IMG/VR virus record: IMGVR_UViG_3300033153_003354
Span: 1-64,000 of that record
Length of the DNA stretch: 64,000 bases
Direction: 5' to 3' (one strand)
Origin: a virus
A program made the position numbers and the translations under genes. The notes under the pieces are model-generated. The model was not told where the DNA came from, did no database searches, and saw nothing but the letters and a program-made list of their open reading frames with translations. Positions 17,834-27,500 of the stretch are shown here, one piece after another (position 1 is the first letter of the stretch; every line of letters begins with the position of its first letter).

Positions 17834-17895
17834 GGGCATGTAGTCTAAACAATTGGCTTCGTCCATCGTGGGTTCAAGTCCTACCATGCCCGCCA
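17834..17895 (+). tRNA. tRNA-like element lacking the anticodon arm
   Basis: A perfect 7-bp acceptor stem (GGGCATG at 17834-17840 with CATGCCC at 17885-17891), discriminator G and an encoded CCA (17893-17895). A 5-bp T stem closes a TTCAAGT loop (17868-17884), and a 3-bp D stem is possible (GTC 43-45 with GGC 55-57). Only ten bases (17858-17867) lie between D and T arms, where an anticodon arm and variable loop need about 23. It cannot be a standard decoding tRNA. It may be a decayed gene, an integration scar or a tRNA mimic. Confidence 0.6.
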
Positions 17896-17915
17896 AAATA
17901 TAGGAGAGCGAAAAT

Positions 17916-18203
17916 ATGACACAACAAAAAATAACAAGACATCATGAAATAGCAGAAACTGAAGGACCAACAAAAGAAATACTCATTAAAATTAGTAGTG
18001 ATGAGATTATTAAAAATGGAGGGTGTCCATATCAAATAATAACAACAAAATGGTCAATACAAAGAGATGAAATTACTGATGAAATTACTATACAAGATAG
18101 TACATATACAGTATTAAGCAATCATCCAAATGCAATACATTTAATGAAAAAAATATTTCATGAATTAATGACAGTTGATTTTTTTAAAGGAATAATGTAT
18201 TAA
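17916..18203 (+). CDS. Hypothetical protein between tRNA elements
   Basis: A 95-residue protein of unknown family, with a mixed alpha/beta look and no motif I recognise. AGGAGAG lies ahead of the ATG. It is flanked by the truncated tRNA-like element and by tRNA-Arg. Confidence 0.5.
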   Translation: MTQQKITRHHEIAETEGPTKEILIKISSDEIIKNGGCPYQIITTKWSIQRDEITDEITIQDSTYTVLSNHPNAIHLMKKIFHELMTVDFFKGIMY

Positions 18204-18210
18204 ATTATTT

Positions 18211-18289
18211 GGCCTCGTAATCTAGTTAGAGAGAGGGTTGTTGACTTCGAATCAACTGTTCATGGGTTCGAATCCCATCATGGCCTCCA
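18211..18289 (+). tRNA. tRNA-Arg(TCG) with encoded CCA
   Basis: A full cloverleaf: anticodon stem GTTGA/TCAAC around loop CTTCGAA (18245-18251) gives anticodon TCG at 18247-18249, which reads CGA. The T arm ATGGG/CCCAT around TTCGAAT is perfect, and CCA is encoded at 18287-18289. The acceptor stem (18211-18217 with 18279-18285) has two mismatches in the middle, and the discriminator is T, both unusual. CGA is a common Arg codon in the viral genes here, so the tRNA may boost their translation. Confidence 0.75.
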
Positions 18290-18309
18290 ACCAAAAGGAG
18301 AAAGATAAA

Positions 18310-18420
18310 ATGGCAACAAAAGGAAAACCAAAGAAAGATGGAAGCGGAAAAGGAACAAGAGATAATAGAGGTCGTGGTGGGTGTAAAACCACAAATAAAA
18401 AAGGTAAAGGTAAAAATTAA
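18310..18420 (+). CDS. Small basic Gly/Lys-rich protein
   Basis: A 36-residue protein (starts MATKGKPKKDGSGKG and includes NRGRGGC), very basic, starting 21 bases after the tRNA CCA with AAGGAG ahead. Similar short KDGSGxGxRxNRGRGGC-type proteins occur widely in archaea and their viruses; their job is unknown. Its end overlaps the longer of two possible frames for the next gene. Confidence 0.55.
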   Translation: MATKGKPKKDGSGKGTRDNRGRGGCKTTNKKGKGKN

Positions 18421-18427
18421 AGATAGG

Positions 18428-18435
18428 TTTATATA
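18428..18435 (+). promoter_or_regulatory. TATA box for the SNF2-family gene
   Basis: TTTATATA (in AGGTTTATATACC) directly after the 36-residue gene. A start site about 26 bases downstream would fall near 18458, just before the GGTGA at 18464 and the TTG start at 18473. Confidence 0.6.
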
Positions 18436-18472
18436 CCACTATCACTATGTGGTACTTGCAACAGGTGAAACA

Positions 18473-20446
18473 TTGCGAGTACCACGAATCGAAATTAAAA
18501 ATGATAAGTTGGCCATTTATGCTCCATATCAACAAGATTTCATAAATGAATTAAAATATGAAACAATAACTAGAACATGGAGAAATGATTATTGGGAAGT
18601 TTCAATGTTAGAAGCTACCATAGCCATAGACATTGTTAAGAAACACTGGCCAAGAATCAAAGATGTTCCAGAAGTAGATGATTTATCAACAATGCCTTTG
18701 GGATCATTGAACATCTCTGGAAATCAATTTATTATTATAGATTATCATGGAATAAATTGCCCAAAATTTAGAACAGAACTTCAGAATGTATTTTCAAGAA
18801 CATTTTATTCTAAAGGAAATTGGACAATTAATATCATTAACAAAAATGTTTTAAAGATTATCATTGGGTTTTGTAACAAATTCAGGATTGCAATATCACG
18901 AAAAATAAAAGATGAAATACAATTCAGACTAGATGAATACAATTTAAATAAAGAAAAACGAAAAGAATTCATGGAAGCATCCAAAGCTACCAGATCAGCA
19001 GATGCAATAGATATTCCTAAACTTGGTGGAACTCTATATCCATTTCAATCTGCTGGTGTAAGATATATTGATAAAACAAGAGGACGTGCTCTCATCGGAG
19101 ATGAAATGGGACTAGGAAAAACAATAATATCTTTGGCGTGGACACAACTTCATAATGAACAAACACCAGTGATTGTTGTTTGTCCAGCTTCACTAAAAAA
19201 TAATTGGGCAAGAGAAATATTAAAATGGACAGAAGCAGATAAAGTAATAATAATTAATGGATCCACCAATATACGAAGTATTACCAAAGATGATTTTAAA
19301 GGAAAAATAATTAAGGGCGATACCCCATTAATGGGTCACAGATACATTATTTTGAATTATGAAATGGTTAGTAAATGGAAAGATAAAATTCTTGAGATCG
19401 ACCCAAAGTGCATCATCCTTGATGAATGTCATTACATTAAAAATTATAAAGCAAAACGAACTATAAGTACAATAGATTTAGCAAAGTCTATTCCACATCA
19501 GATTGCATTAAGTGGAACTCCAATGTTAAATAAACCAATTGAATTATGGACAACGGTTAACCTACTTTCTCCAACAGTGTTTGATAATTTCATGGATTTT
19601 GCATACACCTACTGTAGTGCAAATCGTGGTGGATATGGATGGGATTTTAATGGTGCATCTAATTTGAATGAATTGCATGTTAAACTTGCAGAAAATTGTA
19701 TGTTACGAAGATTGAAGAAGGATGTATTGGATGAACTTCCTGCAAAAACAAGAAACACAATCATCCTTGGTATGGGTGGTGATGGTGAAAGACAATATAA
19801 TAAAGCATATCATAATTTGTTAGATTTTTTGATAGAAGAAAAAAAAAAAACAAAAAAACAAGCAGATAGATCAATGACTGCTGAAGTTCTCGTTAGAATT
19901 GGTGCATTAAGACAAACAATCGCAAAAGCCAAACTTCCAGCAGCAAGAGAGTGGTTACACAACGCACTAGATAGTGGAATGGAAAAAGTTGTTGTGTTTG
20001 TTCATCATCACGATACCGTTGATGCTTTGTATGAAGAATTTAAAGATATTGCTGTTAAGGTTACTGGTCATGAATCAATTAATGATAGGGATTCAAATGT
20101 ACAAGCATTTCAAATGAACGATGATATACGAATGTTAATTGGGACATTTGGTGCTGCTGGAATTGGACTGACTATGACAGCTGCCTCTGATGTTGTAATG
20201 TTGGAACTTCCATGGAGGCCATCAGATTTAACACAAGCTGAAGATCGACTTCATAGGATTGGTCAAGAAAAGAAAGTTACTGCGTGGTACTTGTTAGCAA
20301 GTGACACCATAGATGAATATATGGCAGATTTACTTGAACGAAAAATGGCAATCGCATCACAAGTATTAGATGGAACTTCTGATGAAGTAGTTGAGAATCT
20401 CAAAGGAGAATTCATTAAAATGTTAATGGATAAAGCAGAGGAATGA
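18473..20446 (+). CDS. SNF2-family (SMARCAL1/HARP-like) DNA translocase
   Basis: A 657-residue SF2 ATPase. Walker A is DEMGLGKTI near residue 211, the Walker B box is LDECHYIK (DECH) near 317, and motif III is LSGTPMLN near 347. The C-terminal helicase lobe has FGAAGIGLT, LPWRPSDLTQAEDR and RIGQ. HARP-like enzymes remodel replication forks and anneal strands, which fits the replication setting. I choose TTG 18473 because GGTGA sits four bases before it and a TATA box lies upstream. The frame is open back to ATG 18338, but that start would overlap the 36-residue gene by 83 bases. Confidence 0.85.
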   Translation: MRVPRIEIKNDKLAIYAPYQQDFINELKYETITRTWRNDYWEVSMLEATIAIDIVKKHWPRIKDVPEVDDLSTMPLGSLNISGNQFIIIDYHGINCPKFRTELQNVFSRTFYSKGNWTINIINKNVLKIIIGFCNKFRIAISRKIKDEIQFRLDEYNLNKEKRKEFMEASKATRSADAIDIPKLGGTLYPFQSAGVRYIDKTRGRALIGDEMGLGKTIISLAWTQLHNEQTPVIVVCPASLKNNWAREILKWTEADKVIIINGSTNIRSITKDDFKGKIIKGDTPLMGHRYIILNYEMVSKWKDKILEIDPKCIILDECHYIKNYKAKRTISTIDLAKSIPHQIALSGTPMLNKPIELWTTVNLLSPTVFDNFMDFAYTYCSANRGGYGWDFNGASNLNELHVKLAENCMLRRLKKDVLDELPAKTRNTIILGMGGDGERQYNKAYHNLLDFLIEEKKKTKKQADRSMTAEVLVRIGALRQTIAKAKLPAAREWLHNALDSGMEKVVVFVHHHDTVDALYEEFKDIAVKVTGHESINDRDSNVQAFQMNDDIRMLIGTFGAAGIGLTMTAASDVVMLELPWRPSDLTQAEDRLHRIGQEKKVTAWYLLASDTIDEYMADLLERKMAIASQVLDGTSDEVVENLKGEFIKMLMDKAEE

Positions 20447-20451
20447 AAAAC

Positions 20452-20562
20452 ATGTCCATAAACGAAGAATACGGAAAGCAAATGATAAACATGATAGATT
20501 GTGTATGTAAACAACCAGAATTGTCTTATTCTCGTTGTTTGATATGTCAAATGAAGAAATAG
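20452..20562 (+). CDS. Small Cys-rich protein
   Basis: A 36-residue protein with DCVCKQPELSYSRCLICQ, four cysteines placed to bind one zinc ion. GAGGAATG at the end of the helicase gene serves as ribosome site. Function unknown. Confidence 0.5.
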   Translation: MSINEEYGKQMINMIDCVCKQPELSYSRCLICQMKK

Positions 20563-20572
20563 AGGGATAAAA

Positions 20573-21010
20573 ATGGTTAGAGTTGGAACATTAACTGGCG
20601 CAAGAAGAGAACGGATAGGAAAAATAACAATGAAAGAATTTTTCAGATTGGGAGAACAAATCAATGGTAAATTGACTGATGATTTCCTTGATCCATTAAA
20701 TTTTGATGAACAAATACATCTACAAATATTCATAGGAAATGAGGTAATATCGACAATGAAAGAAGATTTTGATACATCTACTGTAGAATCAATTTGTAAT
20801 GAATTGATAAAAGAAATGGATTATATGAAAATACACAGAGAATTATTTGATCTTGGTAAAATAAATTATCAATTTGCTCCAAGACAAATTAACATATTCA
20901 TTAAGAGAAACATACCAAAACAATTACTACATACTCGAAAAAACAAGAAAAATTTGTTGTTATTCAGTCCAAAGGGATTTATGAATGACACTCTAGGAAT
21001 TGAGGACTGA
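20573..21010 (+). CDS. Hypothetical protein, last gene of the left operon
   Basis: A 145-residue basic protein of unknown family, starting RVGTLTGARRERIGK. GAGGG precedes the ATG. Its 3' end overlaps the 3' end of the baseplate gene on the other strand by 18 bases, so this is where the two long transcripts converge. Confidence 0.55.
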   Translation: MVRVGTLTGARRERIGKITMKEFFRLGEQINGKLTDDFLDPLNFDEQIHLQIFIGNEVISTMKEDFDTSTVESICNELIKEMDYMKIHRELFDLGKINYQFAPRQINIFIKRNIPKQLLHTRKNKKNLLLFSPKGFMNDTLGIED

Positions 21011-22075
21011 TACTAAATTGTATCTTTCTTCTCCAAGAACCAAATCACAAAACCAACCAGAAGAAGAATATTCATGGGTCATAGAAACTACACGATATAT
21101 TCTAGATGGTAATCGTTGTGTTCCATATAATCTATCATCTATGTAAACTATGGATCCAACTTCAACATCGTTCATTCCCCAAGTTTGTAACTCAACATTA
21201 TATAATGGAACAGCAAAAATGTCAATGAATGAATCGGCAGCTAATTGTAATCCACTTTGACTTTGGATAGTATCATCATTGATTGTTTTTTCTCTCCAGA
21301 ATCCATATACATCATGTGAATTTTGTGAATATGAAACAACATCTGTCAAACCAGAAGATGTATATTTAATTCTATTAATGATTGAACTAATATCCAAAGT
21401 TACTTTATCGGAAATCATTTGTGCATAATTTTCAGATGGTAAATAATTATAATATTTTTTACTTCCCAAGATCAATGATTTTGTAACATTTGTTTCAATA
21501 AGTTCCAGTGGTTCTCTTAATAGCATTGTTCCAACCAAAAAAGAATAAAACCACTCATACCCACCAATAGATGCCAATTTTTGAATTATATCCAATGATG
21601 CGTCTCTATCTGTAAAATCATAAGTAATTGAAATGTCTATTCCAGATGCCGAAGATAATAATGATGCTGGTCTTGATGTTTGTGTGTTTATATATTCAAT
21701 GATTGTTTGGATTGTTCCGATTTGTTGTGAATATGGAACCATTAAATCATCTACAGTTAATTCTTTTTCCCAAACTTCTCCAATTCCTTCTAATGGAACA
21801 GATAAAAAAGATCCACCAGAATCTATTGGTATTTCAATGGTTGATATTATTCCTTCAAATATTTTTTGTGGTGTTCCTGGTTCCCATCCAGCATATATTT
21901 TTACCGTTTCTCCACCTATTAATCTCACAGAATTTCTGCCCTTTGTATTATCAATTACTAGTGTGGCATCAGAAAGGGCATTTAAAGTATTATTAACAGT
22001 AAAAGAAACAAAATCAAAAAATGGGTCATCATCAATGAATATTTGTATTTCCGAAACTACTGCTAAATCACTCAT
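20993..22075 (-). CDS. Baseplate hub-like protein (late control gpD type)
   Basis: A 360-residue protein and the last gene of the structural operon. The start (EIQIFIDDDPFFDFVSFTV), the GGETVKIYAGWEPGTPQKIFEG strand and the closing RIYRVVSMTHEYSSSGW resemble gpD/gp27-type hub proteins that cap the tail tube. Position after two large tail proteins downstream of the tape measure fits. It overlaps the upstream gene by four bases. The family call is by pattern only. Confidence 0.6.
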   Translation of the reverse strand: MSDLAVVSEIQIFIDDDPFFDFVSFTVNNTLNALSDATLVIDNTKGRNSVRLIGGETVKIYAGWEPGTPQKIFEGIISTIEIPIDSGGSFLSVPLEGIGEVWEKELTVDDLMVPYSQQIGTIQTIIEYINTQTSRPASLLSSASGIDISITYDFTDRDASLDIIQKLASIGGYEWFYSFLVGTMLLREPLELIETNVTKSLILGSKKYYNYLPSENYAQMISDKVTLDISSIINRIKYTSSGLTDVVSYSQNSHDVYGFWREKTINDDTIQSQSGLQLAADSFIDIFAVPLYNVELQTWGMNDVEVGSIVYIDDRLYGTQRLPSRIYRVVSMTHEYSSSGWFCDLVLGEERYNLVSVLNS

Positions 22076-24510
22076 AGTCCATACACCGTTAATCTTTCTG
22101 GATCAATTTCATGAACTTCTACAGAATATACATACACCAGGGGATCATCACTGGATATATCTGATGTATAATTCATCAACACACCCTTTATATCTCCATA
22201 TCCTTCCAAATACCAAATTATTAATTTTCCGTTTGATTCTAGAAAATCAAATAAATCTCGCTCTGTTTCCGCTTGTTCTTTCATTGCTGCATCTACTTCA
22301 TTTCTAGATAATGTTGTAAAATTACAACTACTTCCATGATGTTCTCCACTTACAGAAAATATTCTTCCTCCACTTTTTGTATGTTGTACCAAAGATTGTG
22401 TTGTTTCTGGTAGGTTTGTGTTTGATCCACCGGGATTACGAGATAATTTAATTCCCATTGGTGCAAATGCAGGGTCTATTCTAATGAATATTCCTTCGGA
22501 ATCAAAAATATATATTGTACCAAATATATGTTCACTGTCTTGATTAGTATCATCTTGTACCCAAAATTCCCATGTAAATCCAACATTATTTGGGGATTCC
22601 AACAATGGGTTGTTTGCTGTTTGATATACATATGTAATTAATGGATTGTTTGTTACTATAACACCCGACCCATCTCCTGGATCGAAATAATAAATCAACG
22701 AACCACCTTCTGGATCTTCGGACAAAATTCCATTAAAAAAGGTATCTTGGTCAACAAATCCCGTGATTGGTGCAATTAAATTAGCTACTGGAATTTGATT
22801 TTGTACCCAAAAACTTCTTCCAATATATTGTGATGTTGCCATGAATGTTGGTGAATTATATTTATCAGTAACATATATTTGTAGTGGGAACACAGAAGTA
22901 ATTGCATTTTCTTCAGATGTATAAGCATGTGTAATAGAAGGACTTGTTTGCCAACCATCTGTTATATCATCTCCCCAATCAAAATAAAAGCCTTGGTTCT
23001 CAAGTGGATCACCAGTTTCTAATTGTCCATATAGATTTATTTCATCTACTAACCATTCATCTTTTAATACATATGATGTACTCGTTTCTCCATCATATTC
23101 TAATCTTCCATGCCATAAACCAAATAATCCTCTTGATGGATAAGCATATTCAGATAAATCAAAAGATATAATGGGTGTTTTTGGATCGAGTGTTCCATCA
23201 TCTACATAAATTCTAATTAAATCTATGGTGAATTTTACTATAAGTGTAAATGCACCAGATGTATCAATATCTCCTAATGTATCACTTATTTTTGTTCTTG
23301 CATCGGGTCCATTTATGATCGATATTTCTGCATAATCACCCCACCAAAGACCTAAAAATATTCCAGTGTGCATACCACGATTTGGATAAGATGAAAGAAC
23401 GGTTGTTCTAAATCCGGTTATTGTGTCTGGATTTCCAACGTGTAATGCTATTCCAGTGAATGGATGTTCTGCTATAGATTCATTTATCGTGCATTCCATT
23501 TCAACAGTATAAAATCCAGAATCTAATCCTATATCTGTTTGCTCTATTGTTCTAATCATCCATTTATCTGTACTTGCGGTACTTGATACTTCTGGAAATG
23601 TGATTTCACTTAATATTGGATTTGCCACAGTTTGATCAATTGGTTTATGAATAACATTTTCAAATTTACCCAAATCAGCACCATCAAATAATTCTGTTAA
23701 TGATGGTGTCGGTGAATTTGCTTGTATTGTTTGACTTGCATCAAACGTTTCTAACACACCGCCTTCTAATACAGTTGGAGAACTTAAATGATTCCAAAAT
23801 GATATTTTTGTGGATCTTGGTAAAACTGGAGCAAGACCAAAATTTCCTCTTCTCAATTCTGTTGGAACTTCCAAGGATGTAGCATATAAATATTGCCAAG
23901 GATATACTGCATAATCATTACCACCAGTATCTGCTGCTGTATTATCGGTTTCTATAAATATAGTTAATTTTCCAGGGTTTATTCTTCCATCTATTTTGAT
24001 GTTTCTCCATTCATCTTCTGGAATACCACCATCAGAACGAGCTTCACCCAAGTTAGAAACCGGAGAATCTGGGAATTGTAATAAACTATTAAATTCGTGA
24101 TAATAATAAAACGTTTCTGTTAGTGAGAAATGAATTCTCATTGCAGTAAATGGTTCATCATCACCAATATATCCAATTATCACCCATAAATCTTTATCTT
24201 CAACTCCACCAGATACAAAATTCAATCCAAATTCCAAAGATGGATTCCAATTATCATATATATATGGTGATGTTGGTGTGTTTGATTCTGTTATTTTTGT
24301 TGTATCATCTGTTCCCCCGGTGATTGTTAAATATCCAGATCCTTCAACATACGAAGCACCACCAAGAACATCATAATCCCATACGGCTGTGTCTGGTGCT
24401 CCTGTTCCACCAAAATCATCATATACTATTATGTCTTTTTCTGTGTTATTCCATCCAACAATAGGTTGGACACTAGAAGTAGTTTCTACATAGTCTTTGG
24501 TATATGCCAT
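22072..24510 (-). CDS. Large tail/baseplate protein with concanavalin-like and PKD domains
   Basis: An 812-residue, beta-rich virion protein. Two lectin-like (concanavalin A fold) segments seem present (about residues 30-230 and 280-480). A PKD-like segment follows, with NQIPVANLIAPITGF, LSEDPEGGSLIYYFDPGDG and TYVYQT (about 570-650). The last 130 residues (NPGGSNTNLPETTQ to ERLTVYGL) look like a separate compact domain, possibly the part that joins the baseplate. It probably helps bind host-surface sugar or protein. Start and stop overlap both neighbours. Confidence 0.6.
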   Translation of the reverse strand: MAYTKDYVETTSSVQPIVGWNNTEKDIIVYDDFGGTGAPDTAVWDYDVLGGASYVEGSGYLTITGGTDDTTKITESNTPTSPYIYDNWNPSLEFGLNFVSGGVEDKDLWVIIGYIGDDEPFTAMRIHFSLTETFYYYHEFNSLLQFPDSPVSNLGEARSDGGIPEDEWRNIKIDGRINPGKLTIFIETDNTAADTGGNDYAVYPWQYLYATSLEVPTELRRGNFGLAPVLPRSTKISFWNHLSSPTVLEGGVLETFDASQTIQANSPTPSLTELFDGADLGKFENVIHKPIDQTVANPILSEITFPEVSSTASTDKWMIRTIEQTDIGLDSGFYTVEMECTINESIAEHPFTGIALHVGNPDTITGFRTTVLSSYPNRGMHTGIFLGLWWGDYAEISIINGPDARTKISDTLGDIDTSGAFTLIVKFTIDLIRIYVDDGTLDPKTPIISFDLSEYAYPSRGLFGLWHGRLEYDGETSTSYVLKDEWLVDEINLYGQLETGDPLENQGFYFDWGDDITDGWQTSPSITHAYTSEENAITSVFPLQIYVTDKYNSPTFMATSQYIGRSFWVQNQIPVANLIAPITGFVDQDTFFNGILSEDPEGGSLIYYFDPGDGSGVIVTNNPLITYVYQTANNPLLESPNNVGFTWEFWVQDDTNQDSEHIFGTIYIFDSEGIFIRIDPAFAPMGIKLSRNPGGSNTNLPETTQSLVQHTKSGGRIFSVSGEHHGSSCNFTTLSRNEVDAAMKEQAETERDLFDFLESNGKLIIWYLEGYGDIKGVLMNYTSDISSDDPLVYVYSVEVHEIDPERLTVYGL

Positions 24511-27500
24511 TATGGTCCCTCCGCTGAAAATCTCTTTAATCCACCTGTATCTACACCCACTACACCAACTGTGATGTAATCGAATGGATTATCTGTTGTT
24601 AAAATACCTTCTGAATCTTCTCCTACATCTGACCATGTAGATGTTGTTCCCAAAATAGGACTATCTATTATTGGAACCAATGTTTCTTCTATTACACCAA
24701 CCAAATCCCATCTAACAAAATCTTCTTCTGGTGTTACATCATCTGTCCAATCCCATATAGCCCTTGTTTGTCCAAATGCAGTTGCATACCATGGAGTGGC
24801 ATCTATTGCCACTGGTTGAATTGGAATATTTGTTTGCCAATTTTCAATATCAGAATCTATATTGTTTCCACTTCCATCTAACAGTTTTACATAATATTCC
24901 ATGTCTCTTCCAGATGGCCAAGTATCTTGTGTTGGATCAAATTCATGAATATCTGTTTGTAAAACAATCTCATGATAAAATTCTTCATAATATGTTGGTT
25001 CTATTTCTATGTTTTTAATATCCATATATTTGAAAACAGAATATGAATTTCTGGCATTAAATAATAATCGTCCTTTTGAATCACTAATATTTGATGCATC
25101 AATATCAATATATTTTGTACTGTTTGCCCATATTTCAAAATGATCTTCTTTTTTTATGTATTCTATGGATATGAATCCAGCAACTGGATCCAAAGGAATT
25201 GTTCCAGCAATTATGAAAGAAGAATCAATACCAGTTCTTAAATATCTTACAGTAAATGTATTATTATTATTTACAGTAAATCTAACATAAAATGATGGGG
25301 TTACATCATTATCAAAATCATCATCTGTTTGTAGTTGCAAAATTGTTGCTCCTGATTCAGCTTGCCAATCAAATGTTAAATTAAAATCTCTCATTTGTGA
25401 TGTGTGTGTCATATATTTTTTTGGTGCAACAATAATATTATTTATATCAATAGCACCCTTTGCAAATAATCGTATGGTATCTACTGCATTATATTCAAAA
25501 TATCCTACTCCAGTGATAGTTAATTGTTCAATTAATTCTAACATTGCATCTTCATTTGCAAAATCAATATTCCAATTAGTAAATGTCGTCCATCCCGGAG
25601 CACCAACATCACGAAAATATATTTCTGTTGTATCTGATTCTCCAGAAAAAGCACCCCATTCAATATTTATAAACGCAGAATTTATATCTAATAATACTAA
25701 TGTTGGTTTTGAAGGATCGAAATTTGCTAATATACTAAACGAACTTAATCCAATTTCCCATTTATGTGTATTATTATCATACGGAACTATTGCATACCAA
25801 TATGTATTTCCAGAAATAGCAGAACTATCTTCCCATGTTTTATTTGTTGCTCCAACTATAGTATAAATTGGTGTCAATAAACTAACATCACTGAAACTTC
25901 CATTTTCTCTATAAATTAAATAACCACCTGTATCAGAATCATGTGTATATATATTCCAATCTAATTCTACTTCGTTTGAAAATATATTATTTGATAATAT
26001 CAATGAAGTTACTCTTGGTGGTTTGAAATCTGTTGTTAAATTAAATGTTGTTAGTCCAGTAATGTGTTTATTTGTTTCATCATCATATGGAACAACAGCA
26101 TAATAATAAAGTGTTGCGTCAGATGGTGGGAAACCAGTTCCTTGATCGTTCAAATAAAGTTTCAAACTACCAGGAGTTATTGTATCAATTAATGTAGCCC
26201 CTGATGTGGCACTAAAATTTATTGTGTTTCTATATACTTCATACCCCAATACATCAGAATCTTGGGAATATCCACCCCAATCAAGATAAACACCATCTAA
26301 TTCACGTTCATTTGTTATTATTAAAGAAGTTATCTTTGGTGGGCTAAAATCAGATGTGATGTTTACATTAGTTAATCCTTCATCTATATAATTTCCTGAA
26401 GTATCATATGGAATTACTGCATAATAATAAATCTGATTATTATTTGGTCCATCTATAGCTGATTGTAAATCTTCAAATGTTTTAGTATTTGGGTTTGTTA
26501 TATCTAGTAATTCTCCAGACATGGGAGTTGGTACAGTTGAAAATGGTGAAGTATCACGATATATATAATAACCATCTAGATCAGCCAAAGATGAATCGTA
26601 TGTTGTCCAAGAAAGAACGAGTTTATTATCATCCCTATCATTGGTCAATATCATATCAGTTACTTTTGGGGGACTCATTTCAGCAAGAACTGATTTTGTT
26701 TCAAGTAAATCTACATGTTTATAACCATCTATATCTATTGGTATAATAGCATAGTAATATAAAGTTCCATTCACTGGAGTTGTATCTGTCCATTCTTTAT
26801 CTGGTGGTGTTGCTGGACCAACAGTATGTATTGGTGTTAATACACTAGGAGTTGTGACATCTATGAAATTTGTTGTTTCTCTATAAATTTCATAACTTCC
26901 AGTGTTCATATCAGATGGTGGTGAATATAATGGCCACTCTAAAAGAATTGAGTTTGTTCCATTCTGAACAGTTGGTTCTATTTGAGTAGAAGTCATTCTT
27001 ATTGGTGACCAATCTGTTAGAACTTCCTCTACATTTAAATCTGTTAAATGTACCCCACCTTCTAAATCTTCACATACAACAGCAATATAATAATATTTAT
27101 CATTATCAAATGTATCTAGATTTGAATTCCAAACAACACCAGCATCAATATCATATGTTTTTGTAGCTGGATTTGTTATTGTACTTCCAGTAACTTCATA
27201 TACTCCAGAATCAGTAGTAGCACTAAATGATGATTCACTCATATAAAGTCGATAATGATCGAAATCAGCTGGTGGTGTGTATGTAGACCAAATAACTGTA
27301 ACTTTATTTTCATCATTCACATTAGTTGCTGTTGGATCTACTCTGTCTGGAGCTGGATCTGTATATGTTATTTTTATGTATGGTTTAAGTACTGCATTTT
27401 CTTTGGTATAAAAATAAGCATTATTATTTATCAAAACATCTTCTGATTCAGATTTAATTAAAACAAAATATTCATCTTCCCAGTCTGTTATTATATCTGT

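Noticed and set aside
17834-17895. Integration (att) site at a tRNA 3' end
   Set aside because: No integrase or recombinase gene is visible in the window, and the element carries its own deletion rather than a simple 3' fragment.
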